From Planctomycetota bacterium (GTDB lineage Bacteria; Planctomycetota; Planctomycetia; Isosphaerales; Isosphaeraceae): a DNA stretch of 5,679 nt. The notes below the pieces were generated by a model. It was not told the origin of the DNA. It saw only the letters and a program-made list of their open reading frames with translations, and did no database searches. The position numbers were made by a program, and so were the translations under genes. Positions 5,110 through 5,679 of the stretch are shown in pieces. Each line of letters opens with the position of its first letter. Position 1 is the stretch's first letter. The stretch covers positions 1 to 5,679 of the forward strand of contig JAJYCH010000354.1 in assembly GCA_021778575.1 (NCBI GenBank), given 5' to 3'.

Positions 5110-5679
5110 ATGGCCGAGAACTATCTCCACAAAGTCAGCCAACACCGGATCGCCCCGCCCGCCGTCACGGGGGGCGACCTCGCCGCCGACCTGATCGACA
5201 ACGCGTTCCTGTCGTACAACGGGGGCCGATTGCGCGAGGTTTGCCGGGTCTTCACGCGCAAGATGCTCGACGCCGACTGCACGGTCGGCCTGACGCTCTC
5301 GGGAGCGCTCACTCCCGCCGGGATGGGGATGAGCTGCCTGATCCCACTTCTCAAGGCCGGGTTCGTCGACTGGATCGTCTCGACGGGTGCGAACCTTTAT
5401 CACGACACCCACTACGCGCTCGACCTCCCGCTCCACCAGAGCCGCCCCAACCTCGACGACTACGCCTTGCGTGAAAACGCGATCATCCGGATCTACGACA
5501 TCGTCTTCGACTACAAGACCTTGCTCGATACCGACAGCTTCTATCGCGAGCTGATCCGGACCGAAGTCGCGCGCCTCCGGGAGCGGACGACGCACGACTT
5601 CGGCGTCAATCTCATTCCCGCGGCGACGGATCCGGCGCTCCTCGAGGCGGAGATCGCCGCCTGCCTCGAGGCCCGTGTC
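5110..5679 (+). CDS. Deoxyhypusine synthase family protein, partial at the right edge
   Basis: The first 190 residues of a deoxyhypusine synthase (DHS) homologue are present; the usual length is above 300, so the C-terminal part with the catalytic Lys is outside. Eukaryotic DHS uses NAD to transfer the aminobutyl group of spermidine to eIF5A. Bacteria lack eIF5A, and some bacterial homologues are known or proposed to make homospermidine or related polyamines. Matching regions are CTVGLTLSGALTPAGMG (57-73), which corresponds to the TSNLISSG cofactor loop of human DHS, and FVDWIVSTGANLYHDTHYAL (85-104), which corresponds to the MVDVLVTTAGG region. RIYDIVFDYKTLLDTD (127-142) follows. The ATG at 5110 lies 1 nt after the preceding stop, with only a weak GAGAG nearby, so reinitiation after the 135-aa gene is likely. 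With the decarboxylase upstream, a polyamine substrate is more likely than a protein, but this is inference. Confidence 0.9.
   Translation, partial: MAENYLHKVSQHRIAPPAVTGGDLAADLIDNAFLSYNGGRLREVCRVFTRKMLDADCTVGLTLSGALTPAGMGMSCLIPLLKAGFVDWIVSTGANLYHDTHYALDLPLHQSRPNLDDYALRENAIIRIYDIVFDYKTLLDTDSFYRELIRTEVARLRERTTHDFGVNLIPAATDPALLEAEIAACLEARV

Noticed and set aside
5071..5595. Minus-strand open frame of 174 codons over the deoxyhypusine synthase-like gene
   Set aside because: It is antisense to a recognised family, and its Val/Glu/Asp/Arg-rich sequence is typical of a shadow.

Overview
The window is GC-rich, with long antisense shadow frames. Its gene content is a UxaA-type dehydratase, two Uma2 (DUF820) nuclease-like genes, a pyruvoyl-dependent arginine decarboxylase and a bacterial deoxyhypusine synthase homologue. 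I read this as a chromosomal segment of a bacterium, most plausibly a planctomycete of the Isosphaeraceae type. That placement is an inference from gene content and base composition, since there is no rRNA or other direct marker. No IS element, integrase, CRISPR array or phage gene is visible.

Left part (1-1638, minus strand): a complete altronate dehydratase family gene. Just downstream of it, at the left edge, is the possible start of a membrane protein. A 182-bp divergent intergenic region (1639-1820) separates the dehydratase from the rightward genes and holds candidate promoters for both directions.

Middle (1821-3656, plus strand): two tandem Uma2-family genes, about 59% identical by hand count and colinear without gaps. 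Each has its own candidate TATGAT -10 box about 44 nt before the start codon and its own AGAGGA ribosome binding site. They are followed by a small gene for a 116-aa protein with an N-terminal signal sequence and no recognised domain.

The gap 3657-3994 (338 bp) has no protein gene but is not empty. It holds a weak terminator-like hairpin, a TATGAT box, a 74-nt tRNA-like gene with a full cloverleaf and an unusual AAU anticodon, a strong terminator hairpin, and a short hairpin in the leader of the next gene.

Right part (3995-5679, plus strand): pyruvoyl-dependent arginine decarboxylase, then after 160 bp an unrecognised 135-aa gene, then after 1 bp a deoxyhypusine synthase-like gene cut by the window edge. 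The first enzyme makes agmatine from arginine. The third belongs to a family that transfers an aminobutyl group from spermidine. The trio therefore looks like a polyamine cluster in which the middle protein, probably translationally coupled to the synthase, has no assigned role. This cluster and the odd tRNA are the parts most worth a second look.
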